A model generated the notes under the pieces. That model searched no databases. It was given only the letters and a program-made list of their open reading frames with translations, and was not told the DNA's origin. Below are positions 1 through 8,306 of a stretch of DNA of 64,000 nucleotides, in pieces. Source of the stretch: Collinsella aerofaciens (GTDB lineage: Bacteria > Actinomycetota > Coriobacteriia > Coriobacteriales > Coriobacteriaceae); contig RQCP01000010.1 in assembly GCA_008668235.1 (NCBI GenBank), positions 38,839-102,838 on the forward strand. The letters run 5' to 3'. The translations under genes were made by a program, and so were the position numbers. Position 1 is the stretch's first letter, and every line of letters begins with the position of its first letter.

Positions 1-1500
1 CAGGTTGTAGTTGCGCGAGAAGCCGTCCTTGAACTTCTCCATCTTGGCTTCGAAGTTCGTGACGTCGATATTCTGCTGCTTGTACTCCGCCAACTCCTGC
101 TTATAGCGCAGCGAACCCATGGCAGCGTTGCGAAGAAGCGTGATCATGGGAATAAAGAACTGCGGGCGGATCACGTACATCTTCTCATAGCGGTAACTCA
201 CGTCGACGATACCCGCGTTATAGAGCTCGCTCTCGGGCTCGAGCAGCGTGCAGAGCACCGCGTACTCACAGCCTTTCTGGCGACGATCGTGATCGAGTTT
301 CTTAAAGAAGTCCTCGTTTTTATGCTTGGTCGCGGTCTCGTCGTTCTCGTTTTTCATCTCGAACATAATCGAAATGACCTCGTTGCCGCTCGCGTCGCAC
401 TCGCGGAAGATAAAGTCGCCCTTGGTGCCCTCGGACGCATCGTTATCCTTCTCGAAGTACGCGTTAGGAAACGCCGTCATGCGCAGACGGTTAAACTCAG
501 TCTCGCAGTGCTGCTCGAGCGACTCGCCCACCATCTTGGTGGACAGGCGGACCTTCATGTCCTTAAGGCGCTCAATCTCTTCATCCTTGTAGCGGATCAA
601 CTCGTCGCTCACGCGCTTGGCCTGCGCAAGCTCAAGCTCGTGGGCTGCCTTGGCCTGTTCCTCACGCGAATCGCGCACCGCCAGCTCACTCGTCAGCTTG
701 GCACGCGCCTCATCGCGCTCTCGCTCCGCCGCGGCGACCGCCTCTGAAAGGTTCATTTTGGCCGTCAGCTCCTGTTCGCGCAGCTGCGCGCGCAGGCCCT
801 CGGCCTCCTGCTCAGACTGAGCCCTTGCGGCGGAAAACTTCTCCTGTACCTTCACTCGATAGTCAGCAAGCGCGCGCTCGCCCTCGCTGCGAGCGGCATC
901 GAGCTCGCGCTGCGACTCAGCCGCAGCAGCGGCAAGCGCCATCTCCTGGGCCTTGTCCGCCGCGGCAAGCCTGGCCTGCAGCTCGGCAATCTGGGCATCA
1001 CGTGCAGCTAAATCGTTTTGAGCAGCGTTGCGCGCCGCCGACTCGGCAAGCTTGGCTTCGTCATCTTTGCGTCCCAGCTGCGCACGCAAATTGTCGATCT
1101 CGCGCTGAAGCTCGGCATTCTCCTTCTGAGCATCGGCACGGGCCTCAACCGCCGCACGCTGGCTTGCGCTCTCGCGCTCTGCGGCAGCGCCCTCGAGCTT
1201 GGCGCGCAGCTCGGCAAGCTCGGCATCGCGTTTGGCAACCTCTTGTGCCAACTGCTGAGCTGCAGCGTTCTTCTGCTCGACAAGCTGAGCATTGCGCTGA
1301 GACTCTGCCTTTTGTAAGGCAGCCGTCGAACGCGAGCGCTCAAGTTCCAGCGCCTGCTCGCCCTCGCGCTGGACCGCCTTCACACGCTCATCCAGGTCGC
1401 GCGAAAACTCGGCATCGCGCACTTGTTTGACGATATCCGCATAGCCAGAAGCATCGACCTTAAAAACTTCGCCGCAATGCGGGCACTTGATCTCGTTCAT
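1..1500 (-). CDS. DUF2130 family coiled-coil protein (3' end outside window)
   Basis: Reading from the ATG at 1500 the frame stays open to the window edge, so about 500 residues are visible and the C-terminus is missing. The protein starts with a CPHCG knuckle (residues 6-10), which suggests a small zinc ribbon. A very long Ala/Glu/Arg-rich coiled coil follows (roughly residues 30-300). The conserved end contains FEMKNENDET and RRQKGCEYAVLCTLLEPESE, typical of DUF2130, a family of unknown role with a predicted nuclease-like fold. A clear AGGAGCTGCT ribosome site precedes the start. The family assignment is by recognition; the function is unknown. Confidence 0.85.
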   Translation of the reverse strand, partial: MNEIKCPHCGEVFKVDASGYADIVKQVRDAEFSRDLDERVKAVQREGEQALELERSRSTAALQKAESQRNAQLVEQKNAAAQQLAQEVAKRDAELAELRAKLEGAAAERESASQRAAVEARADAQKENAELQREIDNLRAQLGRKDDEAKLAESAARNAAQNDLAARDAQIAELQARLAAADKAQEMALAAAAAESQRELDAARSEGERALADYRVKVQEKFSAARAQSEQEAEGLRAQLREQELTAKMNLSEAVAAAERERDEARAKLTSELAVRDSREEQAKAAHELELAQAKRVSDELIRYKDEEIERLKDMKVRLSTKMVGESLEQHCETEFNRLRMTAFPNAYFEKDNDASEGTKGDFIFRECDASGNEVISIMFEMKNENDETATKHKNEDFFKKLDHDRRQKGCEYAVLCTLLEPESELYNAGIVDVSYRYEKMYVIRPQFFIPMITLLRNAAMGSLRYKQELAEYKQQNIDVTNFEAKMEKFKDGFSRNYNL

Positions 1501-1558
1501 AGCAGCTCCTCGATGGACGCAAATTTCAACCGACTACACTCTACCGCGCCGCACGGAC

Positions 1559-1593
1559 AAAAAAGGCGCCGCCGCCATAATGGCAACGGCGCC
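1559..1593 (-). terminator. Intrinsic terminator after the metallophosphoesterase gene
   Basis: On the minus strand a 12-bp GC-rich stem (GGCGCCGTTGCC pairing with GGCGGCGGCGCC) with an ATTAT loop is followed by six T. It lies between the stop of the phosphoesterase gene and the start of the DUF2130 gene, so the two are probably separate transcripts. Confidence 0.85.
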
Positions 1594-1651
1594 AGAACCA
1601 CGACAAAGGTGCCCGCCCCCCCTTGTCGCGGTTTGTGCGGTGGTTCGAGAA

Positions 1652-2197
1652 TTACAGTCCAAAGAAGCCGAGGATTTGGTCTCGGCTTACGGGCTTGTAG
1701 TCGTTGGCGTCGAGACCGACATCGTAGCGAAAGATAGGGCGCTCGCGATCGCGGTTGCGTGCGTTGGTGCGGTCGCCCCTGCTGTGGATATGTCCATGCA
1801 GCATGATGGCGCCGCGCGCCTTGCCATTCCAGCTGAGCATGGGGTAATGGCTCATGACCAGACGATGCCCCTTGGCATAGCCGGGAGCAATCTCCAGGTA
1901 ATCGCGCACGTCTTCCCAAATCTGCGGTACGTCGGGATCTTCCCAGTCGCCGTCATGGTTACCACGGATGAGCGTCACATTCTTGCATTCGATACGCTCG
2001 CGCAGGCGCACCGCCTCTGCCAGGGGCAAACGATAGGTAAAGTCACCCAGGATGTAGAGACGGTCATCCGCAGCCACGCACTCATTGATGGCATCGATGA
2101 CCTTGCGGTTCATCTCATCGACCGAACCAAACGGCCGGTCCATGTCGTGCAAGATATTCGTATCGCCCAGGTGCAGGTCGGCGGTAAACCACATCAT
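1652..2197 (-). CDS. Calcineurin-like metallophosphoesterase
   Basis: A 181-residue protein with the full set of metal-binding blocks of the calcineurin-like phosphoesterase fold: DLH (7-9), GD (51-52), GNHD (79-82), SHYP (116-119) and GHIH (135-138). Compact proteins like this usually act as phosphodiesterases or phosphatases on unknown small substrates in the cytoplasm. I chose the ATG at 2197 because GAGGA lies 8 nt upstream; an ATG at 2212 in the same frame has a poorer site. It ends ahead of a strong terminator. The substrate cannot be told from sequence. Confidence 0.88.
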   Translation of the reverse strand: MMWFTADLHLGDTNILHDMDRPFGSVDEMNRKVIDAINECVAADDRLYILGDFTYRLPLAEAVRLRERIECKNVTLIRGNHDGDWEDPDVPQIWEDVRDYLEIAPGYAKGHRLVMSHYPMLSWNGKARGAIMLHGHIHSRGDRTNARNRDRERPIFRYDVGLDANDYKPVSRDQILGFFGL

Positions 2198-2263
2198 CGT
2201 CTCTGTCCTCATTTCGCAACGTGTTCAACTCGTGCTAAGTATACAGACGCAGCGATGCGGCGG

Positions 2264-2440
2264 TTATCCAAAGAACCCGCCGAACAATCCGCGGCGGCGT
2301 TTGTCTTTCTTTTTCGACGCGTCACCCTGAGTTTTCTTGTCCTGTCGCTTCTTACGATCCCGCTCCAACTCATCGTCATCGAGTAGCATATCCCACTCAA
2401 ACGGATCGTCTGTCAGATCGAACTGGTCGTCATCAAACAT
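2264..2440 (-). CDS. Small charged protein of unknown function
   Basis: A short protein (about 58 residues). Its N-terminal half is very acidic (repeated Asp/Glu, with Phe and Trp), then a Lys/Arg-rich stretch, ending in GLFGGFFG. It follows the HIRAN gene with almost no gap, so they are probably cotranscribed. The start is uncertain: ATG 2440 has GGGGG nearby, and ATG 2452 in the same frame would add four residues (MGAA). The charge segregation suggests a nucleic-acid or ribosome contact, but this is a guess; I recognise no family. Confidence 0.5.
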   Translation of the reverse strand: MFDDDQFDLTDDPFEWDMLLDDDELERDRKKRQDKKTQGDASKKKDKRRRGLFGGFFG

Positions 2441-2457
2441 GGCCGCCCCCATGCCGA

Positions 2458-2784
2458 CTAGCGAGCATCCACCACATAGAGGCCAACGCGCACCTGGTGC
2501 CACGGGCTACGCTCGGGGGCAACCTGCTGCACGCGCGCCTCAAATACGTCCTCGTGGCCGTAATACATCATCAAGGACAGCGGGCCGACCTCGTTTCCCG
2601 GAACATAACCGAGCTTGGTGTTGCCGTAGTAGATTGCAACCGCCTCGGAATCATGGGGATTATCGCGCTCGGCACGCAGCGTCAGCTTATCGCCCACTTT
2701 AAGATCGCCCAAGACCAAGGCACCGTCGGCATACTGAAATCCCGCGACATGAAACGACAGAAGCACACGTGAAGGCTCGTACAT
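2458..2784 (-). CDS. HIRAN domain protein
   Basis: A 108-residue single-domain protein. The core carries the HIRAN pattern: a hydrophobic strand near FHVAGFQYADG, LRAERDNPHDSEAVAIYY, then GYVPGNEVGPLS. HIRAN domains bind single-stranded or 3'-end DNA in HLTF-like helicases; stand-alone bacterial forms are common and of unknown role. The start at 2784 has AGGAGCTGCC directly upstream. It leads a two-gene unit with the small charged protein downstream. The family assignment is firm; the function is open. Confidence 0.8.
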   Translation of the reverse strand: MYEPSRVLLSFHVAGFQYADGALVLGDLKVGDKLTLRAERDNPHDSEAVAIYYGNTKLGYVPGNEVGPLSLMMYYGHEDVFEARVQQVAPERSPWHQVRVGLYVVDAR

Positions 2785-2927
2785 GGCAGCTCCTCTAACG
2801 GCCGGATAAACCGGCGCTTAACCGTACTGAGAAGTCTACGAGCCCGTGCGGACACAAATTCATCCTGCCTGCGTCTTTCAATCGCTTGCCGCAACGCTTG
2901 CGAGACAGAGCGCTTGCAGATAAGATA

Positions 2928-2969
2928 GGGGTACGGATGGCACCCGTTGCAGCGGGTCTTGCCAACTCC
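2928..2969 (-). other. 3' region complementary to the 5' UTR of the small membrane peptide gene
   Basis: On the plus strand, GGGGTACGGATGG (2928-2940) and GCCAACTCC (2961-2969) flank a 20-nt hairpin-forming insert (ACCCG/CGGGT). The minus strand upstream of the small peptide gene carries the same 22 bases joined without the insert (3144 down to 3123). A minus-strand transcript reaching 2928 could therefore pair its 3' end with its 5' leader over 22 bp, as in the folded-back mRNAs of several type I toxins. The sequence match is direct; the RNA pairing is inferred. Confidence 0.6.
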
Positions 2970-3020
2970 GATACACGTTTTCATCGTGAGAAGTGGCCGT
3001 CTTCGCTTACGCGGGGGCGG

Positions 3021-3104
3021 CTATTTCATTCGGCCGATAAACAGGCCGAGTTCGATAGCCGCGATTAACAACGCCAGTAACGAAATAACATCGCTTACGT
3101 TCAT
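3021..3104 (-). CDS. 27-residue hydrophobic membrane peptide, candidate type I toxin
   Basis: A short frame from ATG 3104 to TAG 3021 encodes 27 residues: a polar start (MNVSDVIS), one hydrophobic span (LLALLIAAIELGLFIG) and a basic end (RMK). Size and layout match small holin-like or TxpA-like toxins of type I toxin–antitoxin systems. The GAAGGGAA ribosome site is about 8 nt upstream but lies inside a near-perfect hairpin, and the leader is complementary to the 3' region. These are typical devices for holding toxin translation off. No antisense RNA promoter could be proved. It could also be an ordinary small membrane protein. Confidence 0.6.
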   Translation of the reverse strand: MNVSDVISLLALLIAAIELGLFIGRMK

Positions 3105-3105
3105 A

Positions 3106-3144
3106 CCAATTCCCTTCTAAAGGGAGTTGGCCCATCCGTACCCC
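3106..3144 (-). promoter_or_regulatory. Leader hairpin hiding the ribosome site of the small peptide gene
   Basis: In the minus-strand RNA, CCAACTCCCTT and AAGGGAATTGG are separated by only TAG and pair with one mismatch. This buries the AAGGGA Shine-Dalgarno. The 5' arm is also part of the 22-nt block (3123-3144) that can pair with the 3' region, so the two structures compete. Confidence 0.6.
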
Positions 3145-3207
3145 ATAGCAGTAGTCTAACGTAAATGACAGGTAATAGGAACACTTGTTCGTATTACCTG
3201 CCATTTC

Positions 3208-4587
3208 CTAATGCACAAACATGCGCACGAATTTGTGCTTCCAGCTTGCGTAGGGCGCATACCGAAACGGCACGTCCAGCCAGGTTGCCTTGTTCACGAT
3301 GCTCTTCTTGTGGCTAAACGTATCGAAGCTCTCGCGGCCATGGTACTGCCCCATACCGCTCGCGCCCATGCCGCCAAAGCCCATATGGCTCGTAGCCAAG
3401 TGCATGATGGTGTCGTTGACGCAGCCGCCGCCAAAGGGCACGTAGCGCACAAAGCGTTGCTGAACCGAACGGTCCTGGCTAAAGATATACAGGGCCAGCG
3501 GCGTCGGACGATCCGTAATAAACGCTTCGGCCTCGTCAAGGCTCTCAAACGTCAGCACCGGCAAGATGGGACCGAAGATCTCCTCCTGCATCACGGCGTC
3601 CCCAGGCGCCACGCCGTCTAGGATCGTCGGCTCAATCTTGAGCGACGACTCGCGCGCCGTGCCTCCAAGCACGACCTTATCGGGATCGATCAGCCCGCGC
3701 ACGCGCGCAAAATGCTTAGCATTGACGATATGTCCGTAATCCTCATTGTCGAGTGGATGTTCGCCAAACATGCGACGGACCTCCTCCTTGATGAGGCCCA
3801 GCAGCTCGTCGTGCACGCGCGTATCGACCAGCAGGTAGTCGGGCGCCACGCAGGTCTGCCCCACGTTGAGCCATTTACCAAAGGCGATACGCCGTGCCGC
3901 AACCTTCAAGTTTGCCGTCGCATCCACGATGCAGGGACTCTTTCCGCCCAGCTCAAGCGTCACAGGCGTAAGGTTTTTACTTGCGCGCTCCATAACGAGT
4001 TTGCCGACCGGAACGCTACCGGTAAAGAAGATCTTGTCCCAGTGCTCATCGAGCAGCGCTTCGTTCTCGGCGCGCCCGCCCTCGACAACCGTCACCAGGC
4101 GCGGATCAAATGCCTCTTCACAGATTTGCCTGAGCACCGCGCTCGATGCCGGAGCATAGGCGCTCGGCTTGATGACCACGGTATTGCCCGCGGCAAGGGC
4201 GCCAGCGAGCGGCTCGAGCGTCAGCAAAAACGGATAGTTCCAGGGCGCCATGATGAGCGTGACGCCATAGGGCACGGTTTGCGTTTTGCACACGCTCACG
4301 GCGTTAGCGAGGTCGCACGGACGCAGGCGCGGACGACTCCATCGAACCACGTGAGCGATCTGATGTCGAATCTCGGAAAGCGATGTGCCAATCTCGCACA
4401 TATAGGCCTCGTCATGCGACTTTCCCAAATCGGTCTTGAGCGCATGAGCGATATCGGCCTCGTGGGCCCGCACCGCATCGCGTAAACTCACGAGCGCGCG
4501 ACGTCGAGCATCGACATCAAACGTGGCGTGCGTCTTAAAGTAGGCGCGCTGATCGCCGACGATGCGCGCAATTTCCTCGGTGTTCAT
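3208..4587 (-). CDS. Aldehyde dehydrogenase (NAD(P)+-dependent, class 3-like)
   Basis: A 459-residue enzyme, the usual length for the short ALDH type. Key parts are MAPWNYP with Asn117, LELGGKSP with general-base Glu212, and GQTCVAPD with catalytic Cys246. It oxidises aldehydes to acids with NAD(P)+. The C-terminus is basic and aromatic, so loose membrane contact is possible. It lies 9 bp after an alcohol dehydrogenase gene on the same strand, so the pair should convert an alcohol to an acid through an aldehyde, or the reverse. That partner now carries a nonsense codon. The exact substrate is unknown. Confidence 0.92.
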   Translation of the reverse strand: MNTEEIARIVGDQRAYFKTHATFDVDARRRALVSLRDAVRAHEADIAHALKTDLGKSHDEAYMCEIGTSLSEIRHQIAHVVRWSRPRLRPCDLANAVSVCKTQTVPYGVTLIMAPWNYPFLLTLEPLAGALAAGNTVVIKPSAYAPASSAVLRQICEEAFDPRLVTVVEGGRAENEALLDEHWDKIFFTGSVPVGKLVMERASKNLTPVTLELGGKSPCIVDATANLKVAARRIAFGKWLNVGQTCVAPDYLLVDTRVHDELLGLIKEEVRRMFGEHPLDNEDYGHIVNAKHFARVRGLIDPDKVVLGGTARESSLKIEPTILDGVAPGDAVMQEEIFGPILPVLTFESLDEAEAFITDRPTPLALYIFSQDRSVQQRFVRYVPFGGGCVNDTIMHLATSHMGFGGMGASGMGQYHGRESFDTFSHKKSIVNKATWLDVPFRYAPYASWKHKFVRMFVH

Positions 4588-4596
4588 GGCACCCTC

Positions 4597-5817
4597 CTAG
4601 TTCTCGTCCTCAAACATACCACCCGCGACGACCTCGTACATATGCTCGAGCTCCGAGCGGTCCATCAAAAGTGGAACGGGGTACAGGGGATTGGCCTCGG
4701 CATCGGCATGGGCCGCCATTTGCGGAATATCGGAGCGGCGAATACCCGAGACATATTTGGGGATTCCCAGGGCCTCGTTCATGCGGTCGACCCAATCGAT
4801 AAAGGCCTCGGCCGCAAGACCGTCCTGCGCGGTAGCCGGCGCAATGCCCGCCATGCGAGCAAGATCGGTAAGCTTGGGGGCGGCGGCGTCACCATAAGCG
4901 CGAAGCATGTGCGGCAGGATGATCGCGTTGGCCAAACCGTGCGGAATTCCGTATCGGCCGCCTAGACTGTGCGCGATGGCATGAACGTATCCAACATAGG
5001 AGCGCGTAAAGGCAACTCCCGCCTTATACGCCGCCGAAAGCATATTGCGACGCGCACGCATGTCGTCGCCATGCTCATAGGCCTCGAGCAAATTGTCGTG
5101 GATAAGCTACACCGCCTGTCGCGCCATCTTGCGCGTATAGGGCGTGGTGCTTCGCCCGATAAAGGCCTCAACGGCATGCGTCAGGGCGTCCATGCCCGTC
5201 TGCCCCGTAATGGAAGCGGGCAAGCCGCACGTAAACTCGGGGTCGTGCACCGCAAAACGCGGGATGAGCACAAAGTCGTTAATGGGGTATTTATAGTGCG
5301 TCTCGTTATCGGTAATTACCGCCGCGAGCGTGACTTCGCTTCCCGTACCGGCGGTAGTGGGAACCGCAATAAGCAGCGGCAGGAGACGGTGGACACGCAA
5401 CAGGCCGCGCATCTTGTTGATGGGCTTGTTTGGCTGCGCAATGCGTGCGCCTACGCCCTTGGCGCAGTCCATGGCTGATCCTCCGCCAAAGCCGATAATG
5501 GCCCGGCAGTCGTTCTCGCGATACAGCGCCGCCGCTTCCTCCACATTCGAGACCGTGGGGTTCGCACGCGTTTCGGCATAGACCGTAGTGCCAATCCCCT
5601 GAGCCGTAAGCGCACGCTCGAGTGATGCCGTGAGCCCCAAACGTGCAATACCAGGGTCTGTCACGATAAGGACCTTCTGGATCGAGCGCTTTTGAAGCAC
5701 CGCGGGCACATCCTCTGCATGCTCCAAAATACGCGGCTCGGTATAGGGCAGGATCGGCAATGCAATGCGAAAAACCGTCTGATATGTTCGGCACCAGGCA
5801 CGACGGGCTAGATGCAT
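4597..5817 (-). pseudogene. Iron-containing alcohol dehydrogenase interrupted by an in-frame TAG
   Basis: Two stretches form one group III (iron-dependent) alcohol dehydrogenase. The first part has GGGSAMD (nucleotide binding) and DALTHAVEAF (metal ligands); the second has HAIAHSLGGRYGIPHG (metal histidines). They are in the same frame and separated only by a TAG at 5107-5109, where relatives usually have Lys (AAG to TAG, one change). The ATG at 5817 has GGAG 8 nt upstream. No frameshift is needed to join them. It may be a recent inactivation, a sequencing error or a suppressed stop. It is followed 9 bp later by the aldehyde dehydrogenase gene. Confidence 0.85.
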
Positions 5818-6073
5818 AAAGGAAACTCCTTCATTTGTTGATAGGTCAACATTTGCTCGACCGATTGTACTCAGCGGAGATCGCAGACGGTATGCCAATC
5901 GTTAATCAATCAACATCTTCATATCTCAAAATTGTTTTATTAAAAATCATTCCTAATAGGCTTCACATTTGGTTGCATTTATGGATAATAGAACTCGTCA
6001 AGACGCACGTCCGGAGAGGGCCCTTACGGGACCGGACGAGCGCACAATCGCCATCGATCGAAAGGATCGAATC

Positions 6074-6634
6074 ATGAAGTTTGTTTGCCCCGTTTGCGGT
6101 TATGTGGAAGAGTTCGACGGCGACCAGCTGCCCGAGGACTTCAAGTGCCCCCAGTGCGGCGTTCCCGGTTCTCGTTTCCTGAAGCAGGAGGAGGGCCAGC
6201 TCGAGTGGGCTGCCGAGCACGTCGTGGGCGTCGCCAAGATGGAGGGCGTCTCCGAGGACATCGTTGCCGACCTGCGCGCCAACTTTGAGGGCGAGTGCTC
6301 CGAGGTCGGTATGTACCTGGCCATGGCTCGCGTCGCTCATCGCGAGGGCTACCCCGAGATCGGCCTGTACTGGGAAAAGGCTGCCCACGAGGAGGCCGAG
6401 CATGCCGCCAAGTTCGCCGAGCTCCTGGGCGAGGTCGTGACCGACTCCACCAAGAAGAACCTCGAGATGCGCGTTGAGGCCGAGAACGGCGCCACCGCCG
6501 GCAAGACCGATCTTGCCAAGCGTGCCAAGGCCGCCGGCCTCGATGCCATCCACGACACCGTGCACGAGATGGCTCGCGACGAGGCCCGCCACGGCAAGGC
6601 TTTCGCCGGCCTGCTCAAGCGCTACTTTGGCTAA
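6074..6634 (+). CDS. Reverse rubrerythrin (peroxide/oxygen detoxification)
   Basis: A 186-residue protein with the domain order of reverse rubrerythrins. An N-terminal rubredoxin-like knuckle has Cys5/Cys8 and Cys25/Cys28, followed by a ferritin-like diiron domain with EGECSEVGM, HEEAEHAAKF and DEARHGKAF. These proteins reduce peroxide with electrons from NADH through redox partners and protect anaerobes from oxygen. The ATG at 6074 has AAAGGA 7 nt upstream; a longer in-frame start at 5969 lacks the family's sequence. It is monocistronic, ending at a strong terminator. The upstream region is AT-rich, but no clear regulator box was seen. Confidence 0.92.
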   Translation: MKFVCPVCGYVEEFDGDQLPEDFKCPQCGVPGSRFLKQEEGQLEWAAEHVVGVAKMEGVSEDIVADLRANFEGECSEVGMYLAMARVAHREGYPEIGLYWEKAAHEEAEHAAKFAELLGEVVTDSTKKNLEMRVEAENGATAGKTDLAKRAKAAGLDAIHDTVHEMARDEARHGKAFAGLLKRYFG

Positions 6635-6669
6635 GCCAGCTGCCTGAGAGATAACCTCTAGCTCGATGG

Positions 6670-6698
6670 GGCCCGGACCGTATTGGTTCGGGCCTTTT
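6670..6698 (+). terminator. Intrinsic terminator of the rubrerythrin gene
   Basis: The stem GGCCCGGACC/GGTTCGGGCC (10 bp with wobble, 5-nt loop) is followed by four T. Confidence 0.85.
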
Positions 6699-6765
6699 CC
6701 GTGCCTCACAAACTTGTTAACTCCCTGAAATAGGACCGCCTTCGGCATGGGTTTCTCGTCAAAAA

Positions 6766-6888
6766 CTAAGTGAGTAGACTTTTTGGAACTTGCCAAGCAC
6801 GCCATCCATATTGCTTTATAAAGCCGCAGGTAAATGACTTGTTGCAAAACGGCCTGGTCGCCAAAGTGTCAAAAGTCTACTCACTTAG
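6766..6888 (-). repeat. 123-bp quasi-palindromic repeat, copy 1 (MITE-like)
   Basis: The element begins and ends with perfect 18-bp inverted repeats (6766-6783 CTAAGTGAGTAGACTTTT and its complement at 6871-6888). A second copy lies at 8186-8306 in the same orientation with roughly 80% identity by eye. On the minus strand the first 12 bases read CTA AGT GAG TAG and supply the last three codons and stop of the gene ending at 6877. No transposase is present inside it. Confidence 0.85.
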
Positions 6889-8004
6889 AACCGCAGCCGT
6901 CCACGATCGAGCAGTTTTGCGTCTAACGGGCATCTTTCCGTCGATTACTCCCAATTTTGTCCAGTCAACGAATAGTTCAGACCGGAGTAATGTCTCAGCC
7001 CTTTGCTCATCTGAGCTTTTATCACGATATTCAGCATCGAACATCCTGCATACGGCCTTAACGACCGCGCGGAATCTATCCTCATCCGATATCTGTCTGT
7101 GTGTCAGGAGAAGCACATCGTAGCCCATGGCCTGAAGGGCCGTCATGCGGTCAGCGTCACGCAAGCCATCCCCTGCGCGTCCGTGCGAGGCCTTTCCCTG
7201 ACATTCAATGGCCACCTGTCGCCTGCCGTCCGGCGAAGACAGAAGTATGTCGATATATACACGGGACTTTCCCACAATCGCTCGAGCACTTGTGCTTAGC
7301 ATCACTTCAACATTAAGCTCTATGTCGCAAAAACCTTCGCCTCCCAGGGATCGCGGCAGTGCAAGTAGCAAATACGCCTCGACCTCAAAAGGCGACGCGG
7401 CACCCAATGGAACGAGTTGCGACACCGTCCTAAATCTATTGCCGTAACGTATCCCGCAAACATCTGAACAAAAACGGTCAAGGTCTCCGCCCAAAACCAA
7501 AGCGTCTCGACGCCATAAATTTGAGGCGGTGCCGTCCTCGGACGGGCAGCGCACCCAACCGAACGTTGTCGAAATCGCACCCGAATCAATTGCACGCGTA
7601 AGCTCCGCCTCAAGTGCCGCCGGTAGAGCGCACACCGCAAACAAGCCACACATCTCCGCCAATACCAAAAGAAGCTGGAGATCCGTCAGATGCCGCGACA
7701 TGATGAATGCCGTCAGCAGAGGAGACGTAACCATAAACCCATGCTCCGTTTCCAGCACGGATTCCCTGGGGAGCTCACCAAGGAACAGCCGCTGCCTAAT
7801 GCTGGCAGGACAAGTCCGCTTGCTTCTCGTACGAACCAATGTATACAGCGGAAAACCGAGCGCGACCGCAGCCGTCGGGTTGCGGGCGAGGTCATATCGC
7901 TGCCGGTCTTCTTCCGGCCGTGGAAGCGGCGGACACAAAGCGCGAACCTGAGGAGGCAAACGCCAGTACCTAAAAGCCGATATGTCACAAAGTAGATCTT
8001 TCAT
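6877..8004 (-). CDS. Unknown protein with a C-terminal PD-(D/E)XK nuclease-like domain
   Basis: A 375-residue protein I cannot name. The N-terminal two thirds show no known motif. The C-terminal third has VYIDILLSS followed by VAIECQGKASH and a later DADRMTALQAMGYDVLLLTHRQI. This matches the D…ExQ core and following helix-strand of the PD-(D/E)XK fold (DUF559/Vsr-like). The last residues (LSE-stop) are encoded by the flanking repeat, and a second copy of that repeat lies upstream, so the gene sits between two direct repeats. The start is ATG 8004 or GTG 8010; neither has a strong ribosome site. It could be a nuclease or a decayed regulator with a nuclease-like sensor. Confidence 0.7.
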   Translation of the reverse strand: MKDLLCDISAFRYWRLPPQVRALCPPLPRPEEDRQRYDLARNPTAAVALGFPLYTLVRTRSKRTCPASIRQRLFLGELPRESVLETEHGFMVTSPLLTAFIMSRHLTDLQLLLVLAEMCGLFAVCALPAALEAELTRAIDSGAISTTFGWVRCPSEDGTASNLWRRDALVLGGDLDRFCSDVCGIRYGNRFRTVSQLVPLGAASPFEVEAYLLLALPRSLGGEGFCDIELNVEVMLSTSARAIVGKSRVYIDILLSSPDGRRQVAIECQGKASHGRAGDGLRDADRMTALQAMGYDVLLLTHRQISDEDRFRAVVKAVCRMFDAEYRDKSSDEQRAETLLRSELFVDWTKLGVIDGKMPVRRKTARSWTAAVLSE

Positions 8005-8087
8005 AGACACAGGAAAACACGAATTTCAACCCAGTCAGTCACGATGCGGCGCGAACGCACCGAAAATGGCGCCGAACGGACCGCCAA

Positions 8088-8153
8088 GTTTTCAACAGCC
8101 CTCCCCAACTGGCCAAAAGCTTGCCAAGAACTGGACGAAGCCCTGTTGAAAAC
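8088..8153. repeat. 66-bp inverted repeat upstream of the nuclease-like gene
   Basis: GTTTTCAACAG (8088-8098) and its exact complement CTGTTGAAAAC (8143-8153) bracket a 44-bp centre that itself contains GGCCAAAAGCTTGCC. It lies in the leader of the nuclease-like gene, 35 bp from repeat copy 2. Confidence 0.7.
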
Positions 8154-8185
8154 CCCATTTTTTCTCGTGCGGAAGCTTTGCGCGG

Positions 8186-8306
8186 CAAGTGAGTAGACTT
8201 TTTTGAACATCCCGAGCAGGCCGGCCATCCTGCTTTTCAAAACCCCAGGTAGATAACTTGTTACAAAACTGCCTGGTCACCAAAGTTCCAAAAGCCTACT
8301 CACTTA
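8186..8306 (-). repeat. 121-bp quasi-palindromic repeat, copy 2 (MITE-like)
   Basis: Same family and orientation as the element at 6766-6888, with ends AAGTGAGTAGACTTTT and AAAAGCCTACTCACTTAG. It overlaps the 3' end of the pdxR-like gene: its first bases encode LSE-stop there too (CTA AGT GAG TAG). The internal CTGGTCACCAAAG and AGATAACTTGTTACAAAA blocks match copy 1 with scattered changes. Confidence 0.85.

Noticed and set aside
5107..5109. Pyrrolysine or programmed readthrough at the TAG in the alcohol dehydrogenase
   Set aside because: No pyl genes are seen, and the replaced residue is normally an ordinary Lys. A point mutation is simpler.
6877..8004. Naming the protein AbiEi or a Vsr endonuclease
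   Set aside because: Only the core ID…ExQ pattern and following elements are visible; the N-terminal part does not match either family.
8001..8283. Small open frames in the leader of the nuclease-like gene
   Set aside because: They run through the inverted repeat and repeat copy 2 and look like chance frames.
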